Shown here in pieces: positions 1-10,445 of a stretch of DNA of 64,000 nt (positions are counted from its first letter, which is position 1; each line of letters begins with the position of its first letter). Origin of the DNA: Notolepis coatsorum (lineage: Eukaryota > Chordata > Actinopteri > Aulopiformes > Paralepididae); NCBI GenBank assembly GCA_963971535.1, contig OZ020589.1, positions 92,631,182 through 92,695,181 on the forward strand, given 5' to 3'. The notes under the pieces were generated by a model. That model was not told the origin of the DNA. It saw only the letters and a list, made by a program, of their open reading frames with translations, and did not search any database. Both the position numbers and the translations under genes were made by a program.

Positions 1-2268
1 CCCGAGGACAAGGCAGCAAGCAGCGAGACCTGGATGGCGACCATCCCAGGAGAAGCCCAAGAAATGACACTAGGACTAGTCTGGCGCTTCAAAACAGACT
101 CGCTCCATTATAAACACACACCCCTGACCAAGGAGCAGGGAAGGTCGACTGCACTACCGACCACCAGACGGAGTGTATACAGAACACTCGCCAGACAATA
201 TGACCCGTTGGGATGTATTCTACCTTACACCACCAGGGCAAAGATGATTGTAAGAGCGTTATGGGACAAGGACCAGGGCTGGGACGACCCCATACCCGAA
301 CACCTTGCATCCACATGGAGAGAGTGGGAGACGGAACTCAGCTCACTCCCAGGTGTTAACATACACCGCAGCTACTTCCCACCCACAGTGAGGCCGGAGA
401 CGTGCCAGATGGACCTGCACGTCTTCAGCGACGCCTCCGAAGTAGCCTACTGCTCGGTGGCCTACTTGCGTGCCCGAGAGGAGGGAGGAGAAATACATAC
501 TGCTTTCATCCTGGCTCGCTCAAGAATAGCCCCACGAAAGCAACAATCTATCCCGCGTCTGGAGCTCTGCGCAGCCCTAGCAGGAGCGCACCTCGCCACG
601 TTAATCCAACGTGAACTCACCATTCCGGTGCAAAGAACAATCTTGTGGTCAGACTCCACGACAGTACTCACATGGATCCGGTCTGATTCGTGCAGATACA
701 AGGTCTTCGTGGGGGTCAGAGTCACAGAGATTCAAGAGTTAACAGAAGTAGCAAGCTGGAGGTATGTGGACACAAAACACAACCCAGCTGACGTCATCAC
801 CCGGGGAATGTCCCTGGATGACCTCACCCGTCACAACCCATACAGTGACGGACCAGAGTTTCTCAAGCTCCCGGAAGAAGAGTGGCCTACACCCACCCCA
901 CGGGAGGCGAGTAAAGAGGAGGCCGAAAACAAGGAATCTGTGTTCTGTGGATTGAACACACTCGTCTCCACAGACCCCGACATAGACGATTGCCTCACCC
1001 TAGAGAGTGCGCAGCTAAAGACATTTATGTGGCACCACCCAGAGGTTCAGCCCACTACTGACATTTCAGCAGCTGACTACGAAGAAGCAGAACTTCTTCT
1101 ACTACAACGAGCCCAGAGAGACTCGTTCCCCGATGAGCTAGACTGTCTACAGGGAGCAAAGCCCGTCCCATCAGACAGCAGACTGCTCCACCTAGCACCC
1201 GAGAGCGACGCCCATAGTCTCATCAGAGTGGGTGGTCGACCACGGAGAGCCCCAGACTTACCGGATGACGTCAAGTACCCGATAGTCTTGAACAGCCGAC
1301 ACAACGTCACAGAGCTGATCACAAAGAAATACGACGAGGATGTGCACCACGCAGGGGCAGAGAGAGTCTTCGCGGAGATCAGACGTCGTTATTGGATACT
1401 GCAAGGGAGAGAAGCAGTGCGGCGCTTCCAGCGAACCTGTCTAAACTGCCGTAAGTGGCGAGCGCAGCCCAGTATACCCCGGATGGCTGACCTACCTCCC
1501 TGTCGCCTCCGACTCGGCGACAAGCCTTTTCACTCCACCGGTATGGACTGTTTCGGCCCGCTGTATATAAAGAAAGGAAGAGGAACCGAGAAGCGGTGGG
1601 GTATTGTATTCAAATGCATGACCACCCGAGCGATACATATAGAACTCCTTCCAACCATGAGCACAGACTCATTCCTTATGGCCTTCCCAAGATTCACATC
1701 GCGGAAAGGCAAACCGTCTATATTGTTGTCTGATCACGGGACAAACTTCAAAGGCGGAGAAAGAGAGCTGAGAGAGAGCTTCCAAGCTATGGGCCCAGAA
1801 CTTAAGACCCACCTCGCTCCATACCAGATTGACTTCCAGTTTAATCCCCCGAACGCACCTCACTTCGGTGGAACTTGGGAACGAGAAGTACGTTCAATAA
1901 AGACAGCCCTGTACGCCGTGCTTGGGGCCCAGACCGTGGCGGAAGGAGTCCTAATGACAGTCCTCACGGAGATCGAGGGAGTATTGAACTCAAAGCCCCT
2001 CGGTTACGTCTCAAGTGATGTAGCAGATGTCGACCCAGTCACCCCCAACACACTCTTGATGGAGCGGCTGGACCCCGCGCTACCCCAGACAATGTACAGG
2101 CCTGAAGAAGCGAACGGCCGAAGAATGTGGAGGTACAGTCAAGTATTGGCTGACAAGTTTTGGAACAGCTTCCTACTCCACTACCTACCGTCTCTACAGA
2201 CCCGCCAGAAATGGGTGAAAGAGAGAGACAATTTGACAGAAGGAACAGTCGTCATGATTATCGACTAG
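1..2268 (+). CDS. BEL/Pao retrotransposon pol, 3' part (RNase H, integrase)
   Basis: This is the C-terminal part of a BEL/Pao polyprotein; it is open from the first base, so it starts outside the window. In order I see the conserved region after the reverse transcriptase (YDPLGCILPYTTRAK, a Pao/A17-type signature), RNase H (FSDAS near residue 130, RLELCAAL, WSDSTTVLTWI, HNPADVITRG), the HHCC zinc-binding domain (VHHAG then CLNCRKW), the integrase core with its DDE residues (GMDCFGPL, LLSDHGTNFKG, PHFGGTWEREV) and the start of the DUF5641-like tail. These domains copy and integrate the element's own cDNA. There is no frameshift over 744 codons after the first ATG, but an amber codon at 2266-2268 stops the frame inside the tail domain; the same frame stays open behind it to 2454. 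A matching LTR follows at 2548. Confidence 0.93.
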   Translation, partial: PEDKAASSETWMATIPGEAQEMTLGLVWRFKTDSLHYKHTPLTKEQGRSTALPTTRRSVYRTLARQYDPLGCILPYTTRAKMIVRALWDKDQGWDDPIPEHLASTWREWETELSSLPGVNIHRSYFPPTVRPETCQMDLHVFSDASEVAYCSVAYLRAREEGGEIHTAFILARSRIAPRKQQSIPRLELCAALAGAHLATLIQRELTIPVQRTILWSDSTTVLTWIRSDSCRYKVFVGVRVTEIQELTEVASWRYVDTKHNPADVITRGMSLDDLTRHNPYSDGPEFLKLPEEEWPTPTPREASKEEAENKESVFCGLNTLVSTDPDIDDCLTLESAQLKTFMWHHPEVQPTTDISAADYEEAELLLLQRAQRDSFPDELDCLQGAKPVPSDSRLLHLAPESDAHSLIRVGGRPRRAPDLPDDVKYPIVLNSRHNVTELITKKYDEDVHHAGAERVFAEIRRRYWILQGREAVRRFQRTCLNCRKWRAQPSIPRMADLPPCRLRLGDKPFHSTGMDCFGPLYIKKGRGTEKRWGIVFKCMTTRAIHIELLPTMSTDSFLMAFPRFTSRKGKPSILLSDHGTNFKGGERELRESFQAMGPELKTHLAPYQIDFQFNPPNAPHFGGTWEREVRSIKTALYAVLGAQTVAEGVLMTVLTEIEGVLNSKPLGYVSSDVADVDPVTPNTLLMERLDPALPQTMYRPEEANGRRMWRYSQVLADKFWNSFLLHYLPSLQTRQKWVKERDNLTEGTVVMIID

Positions 2269-2454
2269 TCACTACCCCGAGCTATGTGGCCGGCTGGCCG
2301 CGTAAGCAAAGTGATCACCGGTGCCGACGGAAAGGTCCGAGCAGCTGAAGTGCTCGTCCAAGGGCGGACCTACACCCGACCCGTGGCGAGGCTAATAGAA
2401 CTGCCAAGGCTCCCCGATACTATCGATGACGACCATGACCCCATGACTTTGTGA
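2269..2454 (+). pseudogene. End of BEL pol behind an in-frame amber stop
   Basis: The pol frame continues for 61 codons after the TAG and ends at TGA 2452-2454. It reads as the C-terminal strand-rich part of the tail domain (WPAGRVSKV, RPVARLIELP). The second BEL element in this window has a glutamine codon at the place of the amber, so the stop is probably a single C-to-T change. Confidence 0.8.
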
Positions 2455-2538
2455 ACTGACTGACCCTCACAACAGACATTGAGTAGAGGACAGTGCGGTT
2501 AATCTGTCTCTGCTTAGCTAATTAGGTGGGACTAATTA

Positions 2539-2547
2539 GGGGGCGGC
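2539..2547 (+). other. Polypurine tract of the first BEL element
   Basis: A G-rich run (GGGGGCGGC) lies directly before the LTR. The second BEL element has GGAGGCGGC at the same place. It is the expected primer site for plus-strand DNA synthesis. Confidence 0.65.
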
Positions 2548-3919
2548 TGTTACAAAGGATCAGATTAAACCGAATATATATATTTATTTATTGATATATA
2601 TTGAATAGTATTTGTATATCGTTTGATATCCCTTGTATATTCCTTGTACATATACACGGAATATCCCTTTAGTCCAGCCCATAATATTCCATTCTCCTAT
2701 TGGACAGCGGTCCACCGGCGCCAGGGACCGGCCCCCGGAGCCAAGTTCAAAGTCACCGACACGACATGTCTGTACTTGCCCCGGCCCTGCCCAGGGATAC
2801 GGCGACAGAAATGAGAGTGGCACTATTTTGTGCACCGTGCGTATAAGTACGGCGCAGGTGAATGTAGAAGACCCTTAGCCCCTTACCTCCGTACCCTTCG
2901 TGCACTTAGCATGTTACCGATAAGTTGAAGCCTCACCCACGATACAACGTGCGGTGAAGTATGGCCTGTTTGGCCTCAGAATAGAGTATCGAGACCGCGT
3001 GCGAATTAATAACTGAATTGTCAGAGTTTGGCACTATACCATCGAGTGCGACATATTTCTATTGAGTCTTTAATAGTCTATTTGTGTATAGTGTATCGTG
3101 CGGTTAGAATTCTATAGTGACCAGCATCTCCAACGCTTTCTCGTATTAGCTAGAGTTCTTATCCAGGCTGGGCCGACCGCATGGCGCCTTCACCCGAGGA
3201 GACCTAGGCGAGAGCCGTGTGGACATGTACACTGGATTAATCTACCCGACGACTACATAGCCTTTGCGGCTGGAATATATTTGCTTTGGTCCTATGATTT
3301 ATGGAGCGGATAATCGCCGACGCCTGCACGTGTTGGATTTACCCCGAGAGGAGTCAAGTCGAGTCGGCGCTCAGAGAGCCTGAGGCCGCCTAGCTTTCTT
3401 CACTGTAGAGCTACAGTCTACAAGAGAACCAAGCTGTATTCGTCTGTGGATCAAGAGACTACTGCACCGGCTTCTGTACCTGAAGTCTCCCTAGTCATCG
3501 TTGACCAGACGTCCTACTACCGACAGATCTTCTACCCCCCTTGCTGGCTTACAACCAGTGGGAACCCCTTCCAGTATCTCCCGCTATTACTAGTGTACCA
3601 TAGATATAATTCCCTAAGATTCAGGTTGTATAATTACCTCCTGCGTAACCAGAGAATGGACATTCGTTATTGATTTGCCTACGCATACTCCTTTGCCTTA
3701 CAAGTGCATTCAAAGAATAATGTAAAGTATCCTATGTACCTTTTGCTCCATTAAATACTTGATTAATACCTTTGACTGGAACCGATTTCATTGTGGGAAG
3801 TGTTCATCATATTCATATATCGTGTACTGTATGGCCAGTAATTAAAGTACATAAAGCGGTAGTGGTTTAATGATACCATACTTATCAATACAGTCAGGGA
3901 ATTGTACCCCTCAGTTACA
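2548..3919 (+). mobile_element. BEL 3' LTR
   Basis: This 1372-bp segment begins TGTTACAAAGGATCAG and ends CCTCAGTTACA, so it has the TG...CA ends of an LTR, and it follows pol and the polypurine tract. Four other LTRs in the window share its ends and much of its body (24584, 29550, 39618, 57685), and the copy at 57685 is the closest by eye. The 5' LTR of this element lies outside the window, so no target duplication can be checked; the right flank begins ATAAT. Confidence 0.9.
2841..2849 (+). promoter_or_regulatory. TATA-like box in BEL LTR
   Basis: GTATAAGTA followed by CGGCGCAG lies about 290 bases into the LTR. The same place reads ATATAAATATGGCGC in the solo LTR at 57981 and GTATAAATACGGCGC in the minus-strand LTRs, so the motif is conserved across this LTR family and is the probable core promoter. 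Confidence 0.55.
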
Positions 3920-4330
3920 ATAATAGTTATATGTCTTCAGTTAATAGTAATTGGAATAAGGTCTCCACTCATCCCCATACCGGTGGCGATTTGCACCATT
4001 AAGCTGTAGCCCTATTTTCAGAAATTTCGCCTAAAGGTACATGCCTAAGTAAATGGAAGATTGCTCCACTTCTATAAGGTCAATTAGCATGTTCTTGGTA
4101 TCTAGGTATCTATGTATTCCCAGTGTCAGAAATATTGTGTCTGTTACTTGGCTTGAGTAAAGTGTAATAAGAAAAAGGAGAATATAAATTATGATTTTAT
4201 TTTGCATCTGTGCCGGTGAATAACACCATGAGGTTCTTCTGATTTCGCTCACTGAGCTCATTCAGCACCTTGAATAAAGGGAAGATGATTAAACAAGGAT
4301 TTGTAGATACAGTAATACATTATAATACAT
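3920..4330 (-). repeat. Dispersed repeat, copy A
   Basis: Read on the minus strand, this segment matches 24390-24583 joined to 30736-30930 on the plus strand (shared words include AGATACCAAGAACATGC and GTGGAGCAATCTTCCATTTA). It is therefore a dispersed repeat of unknown class. It helps because it is the unoccupied version of the site into which the second BEL element inserted. I see no coding potential. Confidence 0.7.
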
Positions 4331-4836
4331 TTTAATTATAAATTCATATTTGACCTTGAACTTGACCTGATTATGGCCAAATCATACATCTATGGATAGG
4401 GAAAAGGCTCCTCTTTCCAAGGAGTGGGCCCTCTTGAGGACGATTCACAACGTGCCACTTTGCCGACCTCTAGCGGTTGGGTGACAAAATCTGTTCAGCG
4501 GTTCTCGAGTTACATGCCGATATGTGAGGCGTGCACCAAAGTACACATTACCACCCCTGACTCCCAGGGCTCTAGCTCCGTCAATCATTTGGCGATCTTG
4601 AAAATGTTGGACACTGTTGTAGCCAATGAGTGTGGCTTTCCAATGATACCCCACATGGGGATCTAATACAGTCTCTATTGATCGATTTATGATAAAGAAA
4701 AGCAGCTTAACAGGTTAAAATTATCGCCAACATGTCCTTTTTTGCCAACTTCTAACGAGAGCGTCTTACACTCTTTTGTACTGTATTATATATTATAATT
4801 AGTGTTCTGAATGCCTTATTTCTTTGTCTCATTGTC
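4331..4836. other. Unassigned; part of an old dispersed repeat
   Basis: No convincing gene. The words GTTCTCGAGTTACATGCCGA and its reverse complement occur here (about 4500-4520) and at about 23434-23453, so part of this stretch is an old dispersed repeat. Confidence 0.4.
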
Positions 4837-4840
4837 TTAA

Positions 4841-5106
4841 AGTAACACACCAACATTTGGTAATTAATTAGATAATTAGCTTATCGTCTTCTCCAGAGAG
4901 AGACAAGAAGATAGATACCAGTTTCCTCTCTGTGCATTCTGTAGAAAGCTATCGGGCTGCACGTTAGCCTAGCTTAGCACAATGAATGGAAGCGGACAGT
5001 CCCGGTTAGCCTTCGGGAGAAGTATTAGTTGGACAATGCCTAGGCTAATCGGCACTGTCCGCTTCCATTCATTGTGCTAAGCTAGGCTAAATGTTGGCGT
5101 GTTCCT
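4841..5106. mobile_element. MITE with TTAA target duplication
   Basis: The 266-bp element is bounded by TTAA at 4837-4840 and 5107-5110. Its ends are inverted copies (AGTAACACACCAACATTT on the left; AAATGTTGGCGTGTTCCT on the right). Inside, about 4975-5020 and 5048-5092 form a long hairpin (arms with TTAGCCTAGCTTAGCACAAT). The TTAA target fits piggyBac or Kolobok families; I cannot choose between them. Confidence 0.8.
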
Positions 5107-5142
5107 TTAACTGCGTTCCTCTGTCCACCACAGGGCTGTTTT

Positions 5143-5563
5143 TTTTCTTTTTAATCCTCTCTTTCTCCGATTTTTCCTCTGTTTTTCTCCCCGTCCCAAT
5201 TTAGTCGTTGTGCCAATTCCCCCCTTCCCCTGCCTGGTTGTTGTGCGCATGTTCTCCTACTGGTCGGTACAAGGGAACCCTGAAGTCATCCGCACGCTTC
5301 CTCTGACATGCGCGGCGACAGCCAGTGACTCTTTTTTCACCTGGCAGCCAGGACTCTCATTGGTGAAGCGTAACGCGTGGGAGGTCACGCTGCCTTCATC
5401 AAGTCCTGCCTCCGCTGAGCAAGCGCCCAGACCTGACCTGTAGGCGTCGCTGTCCACAATGCCAGATTCCCACCCATGACTTCCCTCCCCCTAACTCAGC
5501 CAAACGAGTTAGTATGACGATCAGCCCAAGCCAAGGCAATGCTGACTCCGGGAGTCGAGACCG
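5143..5563 (-). mobile_element. tRNA-derived SINE, minus strand
   Basis: The segment is flanked by a direct repeat CACAGGGCTGTTTT (5129-5142 and 5564-5577), a target duplication of LINE-driven insertion. Its T-rich left end is the A-tail on the minus strand. The body matches, in reverse, the SINE copies at 8760 and 39275 (shared CACCTGGCAGC, CATTGGTGAAG, CCAATTCCC). Confidence 0.82.
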
Positions 5564-5624
5564 CACAGGGCTGTTTTCTTACTCATCCTTCCTTTATTTC
5601 TCTCAATCTGCCGGAGACCGGATC

Positions 5625-6064
5625 AGGCTACACTGTGGTTACGTTCAGACTACAGACCAAAGTAGCCCAAATCGGATTTCTTCACAACAGTGTGAACAGC
5701 ACAAATCACATGGAATCTGATCTTTTCAATTCTGATTTGGACCACTTTCATGTGGTCCTAAATCAGATGCAGATCAGATTTTTTTGCAATGCGACAATGC
5801 GACCCCAGTCTGAACAGTGATGCGACTTTCATGTGCCTTTTACGTCATTCTAGATTGATATTTGTCACCATTTTTTACATACATCTTCTTTACTGTTTTT
5901 ATTTGCGCATGCAGGTCACTTCGGGAGCATGTGACCAGTTCACACTGGAATCTGATATTGGCCATGTAAAAAACCCACAAAAAAACAACAGCCAAACTAA
6001 AATAAATCATGTCTGAGCAATAGATCTAAATTGAGCACTAAGGCTTACAGTGTGAACGTAGCCT
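5625..6064. mobile_element. hAT-like MITE
   Basis: The two ends are imperfect inverted copies (AGGCTAC...GTTCAGACT on the left; AGTGTGAACGTAGCCT on the right). The left copy seems to carry about 11 extra bases after AGGCTAC. The interior is made of short repeats related to AATCGGATTT / AAATCAGAT. I do not find a clear 8-bp target duplication, so the class is tentative. Confidence 0.5.
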
Positions 6065-6844
6065 AAGTAGCCAAGTGGAACAAAAATCTGTTCCAGTGTT
6101 TCCGGTGGGATGTTGCGTACATAACCCATGCGTCCGGGTCAAAGAGCTTAGAGTACAGGAAGAGGGCAATCAGTGGGGGAAATGAAGGAGACGCGATGTC
6201 ATCACTGTAAAATCGACAGCACATCATTCATGTCATTGCCAAAACTTGTTATATGTGCATATCTACAATTGTCTGTGGAATAGCAATCAACTGCTTAAAT
6301 ATCAGGAATGTCAATTTCAATATTCTGAATAAAATATTTTCTATATTTGAAACTAGCCAAATTGCTAGCCAAGCTTACCCTTGTTGTCTGTGTAGTATAT
6401 TCGCTTGAGTGCATAGTACACTTAGTAATACGGTTGTGAGCTTATACTAGAGGTATTACCACGAGAGGCCAGTATAGTGCTCTCGCTCAGATACTGTGAG
6501 CTGAAGATAGACAGACGATGTGTAACATTAAAGATTAAACTGGACTTTGAAGAAGAAGTCTTTAATCATTGCACACATTGACAATGTAGTCATGTATTGT
6601 GATCGGCGACACACATGCAATTTTTGGCTCGCTGATTAAATCCTCTCTGCGCTTGACCCATCCCGTCGTCCTCCCCCCCCCCCAAGGGCAGCCGGGAGCA
6701 GACATAGGTTGCGGCGTGGGCCGCGCCCAGGGACCAATCCAAGTGCTCCTGTCCGTCTTTGCCAGCGACAGCGTTAGTGATCTGTTCTGCATGTGATTAA
6801 TAAAAATAAGAAATCTTTTATTTTTTATCATTCTTTTTGGATTA
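6065..6844. other. No gene seen
   Basis: AT-rich sequence with a C10-type run near 6666. I find nothing I can assign; the region from about 6560 may already belong to the hAT remnant. Confidence 0.4.
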
Positions 6845-7657
6845 CAGACAATTTTCACTAAATTGCTATCTGTTGCAGCTGCACTGTTTTCCATGAAAAT
6901 ACCATATTTGGATAAGTTCGACCATTTCTCAAAATCTGAAAATCATTATTTAATAAAACACAGAAAAGGATCACCAAGTTACTCTGGATAAAAAAAAAAT
7001 GTACAGACAACATTGAGACAAAGCTTCCTGACACATCTCCATCCAAACTCTTGGAAGAACTCATTGAAATCTCATTTGATACCACCTGGAGAGCTAGTTT
7101 CAGAGTGTGGTGCTGAGTACCAAGTATCTCATGATGCAGCAGTTAAGGTGTTGATACCATTCAGCACCACATATCTGTGTGAAGCTGGCTTTTCATCCAT
7201 GACAGCTCTGAAAACAAAATGTAGGGCCAAGTTGAGCCTTGAGGATGACATGCGTGTTGCCTTGTCAAAGATCTCCCCACATATTGACCGTATTATTAAC
7301 CAGCAGCAGCAGACCTCGCATTGAGCTAGAAATGTCCACTGAGTGAACGAGTGCTTATTTTCTGTATTTATTTATATTTTTTGAGAAATGGTAACTTGGT
7401 GATCCTTTTCTGTATTTAAAAAAAATACATGATTTTCTGTTTTTGAGAAATGGTCAAACTTATCCAAATATGCTATTTTTATGGAGAACAGTGCAGCTGC
7501 AACAGATAGCACGTTAGTGATCCTTTTCTGTATTTAAAAAAAAATACATGATTTTCAGTTTTTGAGAAATGGTCACACTTATCCAAATATGCAATTTTTT
7601 TGGAATATTTTATTGAACACAGGGGTGCCTTGGCAGCAGAAAGGTTGAGAACCCCTG
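6845..7657 (+). mobile_element. hAT DNA-transposon remnant with inverted arms
   Basis: The right end AGGTTGAGAACCCCTG is the reverse complement of the classic hAT terminus CAGGGGTTCTCAACCT. The segments 6845-6985 and about 7385-7518 are inverted copies (for example ACCATTTCTCAAA against TTTGAGAAATGGT), and the right arm is followed by a second direct copy (7519-7600). Between the arms lies the end of a transposase. The left terminus is not visible. The right end abuts LINE coding sequence, so the hAT probably inserted into that LINE. Confidence 0.78.
7016..7324 (+). pseudogene. hAT transposase C-terminus (dimerisation domain)
   Basis: The reading frame encodes the end of a hAT transposase: LIPFSTTYLCEAGFSSM followed by KTKCRAKLSLEDDMRVALS, which is the conserved C-terminal dimerisation segment seen in ZBED5/SCAND3-like hAT relatives. 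About 100 residues remain of a protein that is normally over 500, and no ATG with upstream domains precedes it. It has lost the catalytic domain and cannot act as a transposase. Confidence 0.85.
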
Positions 7658-7982
7658 GCTTAGAGTAGAAGACGACAGAGTACAGCAACTTTCAATTGTC
7701 CTGGTCTACAAGATACACTACACGACTAAGGTACCCATGTACATGTCAAAATACTTCCCAAAGGTCAGTGAATACCACGACCACAACACCAGAGGGAGCT
7801 CCACAAATCATGTTAAACCCAGATTCGGCTCAAACAAGGGACTAAACACGTTTCGCAATTATGCCACATCAATGTGGAACGCCCTACCCACAGCTGTAAA
7901 GGAATGTGAATCACTACCCACTTTTAAAACCACTCTCAAGGAGCACCTACGGGAGACTGCAATTCGAAACTGGCCCCTGTAA
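7658..7982 (+). pseudogene. LINE reverse transcriptase C-terminus
   Basis: The frame reads through a typical LINE ORF2 C-terminal region: WLRV then DDRVQQLSIVLVYKIH, HDHNTRGSSTNH, MWNALPTAVKECESLPTFK and KEHLRE before the stop. It is 5'-cut by the hAT element whose end lies at 7657. It continues into a 3' UTR shared with 22921-23199, which ends in an ATCA repeat, so it belongs to the LINE family called family 1 here. Confidence 0.8.
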
Positions 7983-8340
7983 ATGTCCTAACCCAACCCC
8001 CTCCAATGTACAGTAAATGTCCTAACCCAATAATACATGAGACTCTCTTCTTGGGACCAAGTAAGGTTTAGTCGATAATCTAATGTACAGTTACCCACCC
8101 CGCCTACCCATCCCCCACCCACCCAACCACCTCCAATGTACAGTTCCCCCCCACCCCACCCCTCCAATGTACAGTTTCTTCATCAAATGTATATACTCTC
8201 TTTTTTAGACTATTTTTGTATCACAAACAGTACTGTATTTGTAAATCTGGTATGTCATAAATGTATAGATGTAGCAGTACTGTCTATCTGTATGTCATGT
8301 ATAAATAGGTGGAATCAAATAGCATTCTGCTAGCCGTCTC
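7983..8340 (+). repeat. LINE family 1, 3' UTR
   Basis: Non-coding, C-rich at first with several copies of CCTCCAATGTACAGT. From about 8213 it matches 22921-23010 closely (GTATCACAAACAGTACTGTA, TGTAGCAGTACTGTCTATCT). The copy appears to lose its final part before the ATCA tail. Confidence 0.7.
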
Positions 8341-8718
8341 ATGGGGACTTTAAAATGTCAATACGTTTCCAAGACCCTAAATGTTGCAATGTTGTGGGTC
8401 AATCAAATAAGCCTCCTCTACTTTTACTGGTATAAGCAATTTAACATCCCACTCTATATTCTTTCAGAGCTGATGACGGAAGTAGCCTGGGAGAGCAAGT
8501 TTCAAGTTTGCTTTTATTTGTCATGTATAAAGTACATTACAGTGAAATGCTTGGTTCTGTATGAGCCCCTGAGAATGGGCTTCATACATTAAAAAAAAGT
8601 TAGTTAAAGAGGAATAAGTCCCAACACACTAAGTACAATGAAGTAAAAATACAGACAATGAGGTACAAAAACAAAAAAGGCAAGATGCTAAATGAGGTAT
8701 GGATGTAGTGCAAATCTC
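8341..8718. other. No gene; old repeat debris
   Basis: Contains TTGTCATGTATAAAGTACATT...GTGAAATGCTTG, a word type common at the ends of fish retroposons. No open frame worth reporting. Confidence 0.35.
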
Positions 8719-8759
8719 TTTAACCCTTTCACTACCACACTACATAAGGTTAACCCTTT

Positions 8760-9136
8760 AGTGGCGGCCGGGTAGCACAGAGGACTAAGCGTCTGTCTAC
8801 CACCGCAGAGACACTGGTATCAAATACGGCTGTCAGCGCTAATCTGGTCGTTGTCAGGGCGCCTGCACAGCGATGGAGGGCAATGGTGAAGGTAGTGTGA
8901 CCTCCCACGTGTTACACTTCACCAATGAGAGTCCTCGCTGCCAGGTGAAAAGAGGCTGCTGGCTGTCTCCTATGTATCGGAGGAAGCATCTGATAGATTT
9001 CAGGGCTCCCTAGACCGACTAGTGGGGGGCACATGCGCGCAACGACCAGGAAGGGGAGCGGGGAATTGGCATAACGACTAAATTGGGATGGGAGGAAAAT
9101 ACAGAAAAATAGGAGGGAAAAGTGGATAAAAAAAAT
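8760..9136 (+). mobile_element. tRNA-derived SINE
   Basis: The 377-bp insert is flanked by a 14-bp direct repeat AAGGTTAACCCTTT (8746-8759 and 9137-9150). The head has tRNA-like promoter boxes (GGTAGCACAGAGG as box A, GGTATCAAATAC as box B), the body matches the other two SINE copies, and the tail is A-rich. Confidence 0.85.
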
Positions 9137-9140
9137 AAGG

Positions 9141-9179
9141 TTAACCCTTTCACTACCATGGTGGTAGTGAAAGGGTTAA
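9141..9179. repeat. Hairpin of the TTAACCCTTTCACTACCA motif
   Basis: Two 18-bp perfect arms around a 3-base loop (9159-9161). The same motif is repeated in tandem near the right edge of the composite. Confidence 0.85.
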
Positions 9180-9472
9180 CGAAGGGTTATGTATATAACC
9201 CAGTTCTGTGAGTTATGGTCCGCTCAGCACCTGTCTGCATATATCTCGCTTCAGCGTATATACACTGAATAAAAAATTCCACCATGTACCTTTACATGCC
9301 AGCATTCATCTGGCCACACCCCCATCCGCTTACCCACATAAGCAGGGGTGGGGCCACACACTCATCTCCTTCCCAACAAATTTCACCACAATGAAAAATC
9401 AAGGGCCGCAGCGGCGTCCAGGTGTTGAGCGTACCATAACTCACAGAACTGGGTTATATACATAACCCTTCG
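9180..9472. repeat. Inverted repeat with palindromic core
   Basis: 9180-9219 and 9433-9472 are inverted copies (CGAAGGGTTATGTATATAAC...). A related word, GGTTATGGCTATAACCAAGT, starts at the right edge of the window (63969). Confidence 0.8.
9221..9372 (+). repeat. Inverted repeat of the composite, left copy
   Basis: Matches 22035-22186 in reverse with only a few differences visible by eye. Contains CGCTCAGCACCTGTCTGCAT and AGCAGGGGTGGGGCCACACA. Confidence 0.85.
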
Positions 9473-10445
9473 TTCTGTAGCGTTATGGCTTCGCTCAGCA
9501 CCTGTCTGCATAACAGGGGATGAGCGGGAGCCATAGCCCGACAAATGTACCCCGCTGAGGCCCCCCACAACCATCAGACCGGGGAGGACCGAGCCCCCCC
9601 GACCCTCCCTAATGGAGGATACCCCCCCTATTGGAGGTTCACGGGAGGGCGACGGATCCGACCGTGCGAAGAGGCACTCAAGCAACTCAACGCACAGGGT
9701 GAGTAGACCGTGGCTTGACCCCACGACTACACACACGCACAACCCGCACGCCACCCGGGAACGAACGGAAGGAACAACCTCGTTACTGCCCTCAGAAATC
9801 ACGGGGTCAAGAGCATACCCAACCCCGTGGCAAGGCCGTAGCAGCGGAGCGCGAAGGAAGACCCAGACCCACTGAAGGGACTGGATCCCCTGGAAAACGG
9901 GGGCCCGGAGAGGTCAATGACGCCAGGCATCAAGACCCCACCAGGTGGTCACTTAGTGACACCGCCCCCCACATCGCCAGCGTATTCGGATAAGGCCCCT
10001 CCAAGAGCGGGCCCTTTCCCCCCAATAGCACACCGCCTGGCACACTGACCCTGCAGAACAGGCAGTCAGCATGGCCGTAAGCACACAAAAAGGTTAACCA
10101 ATGGAAGCAGGCAGCGCACCGGGGAAACCAGGCAACAGGCTGTAACCTGAGCCTGGAGCACTGCGGACGAGACAGGCGCCAAAGGAGTCAGCTGAAAACA
10201 GCCCCCCCGGCGGAAGGGGCGTATGCTGGCGTTGTTGCATGACAAAGCCTCCATTAAAAAAAAACCACCCAGAGGGGTCGAGGCAGAGAAGGCTGACATG
10301 ATTGGCAGACGTCATGAACGTGCAGGGGCACACTCAACCGAGTAACCCGGGAGTTGACTCTGCTCCAACATACCAGGGAATCAACCACCCTCTCTGTACA
10401 GACGGTGGTTGTTCCTATACCCCCTCAAGAAAAAACTCAAACACA
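9473..10445. other. Interior of composite, no gene recognised
   Basis: GC-rich, C-rich on the plus strand. Short open frames on both strands have no motif I know and look like chance. A second copy of TAGCGTTATGGCTTCGCTCA begins at about 9478. Confidence 0.4.

Noticed and set aside
6146..7665. GCTTAGAG at 6146-6153 and 7658-7665 as target duplication of the hAT element
   Set aside because: The right copy adjoins the hAT end, but the left copy is not followed by a hAT terminus (TACAGGAAG instead of CAGGGGTTC), so chance is more likely.
9383..9802. 139-codon minus-strand frame
   Set aside because: No motif, unusual composition, and overlaps an inverted repeat; probably chance in GC-rich DNA.
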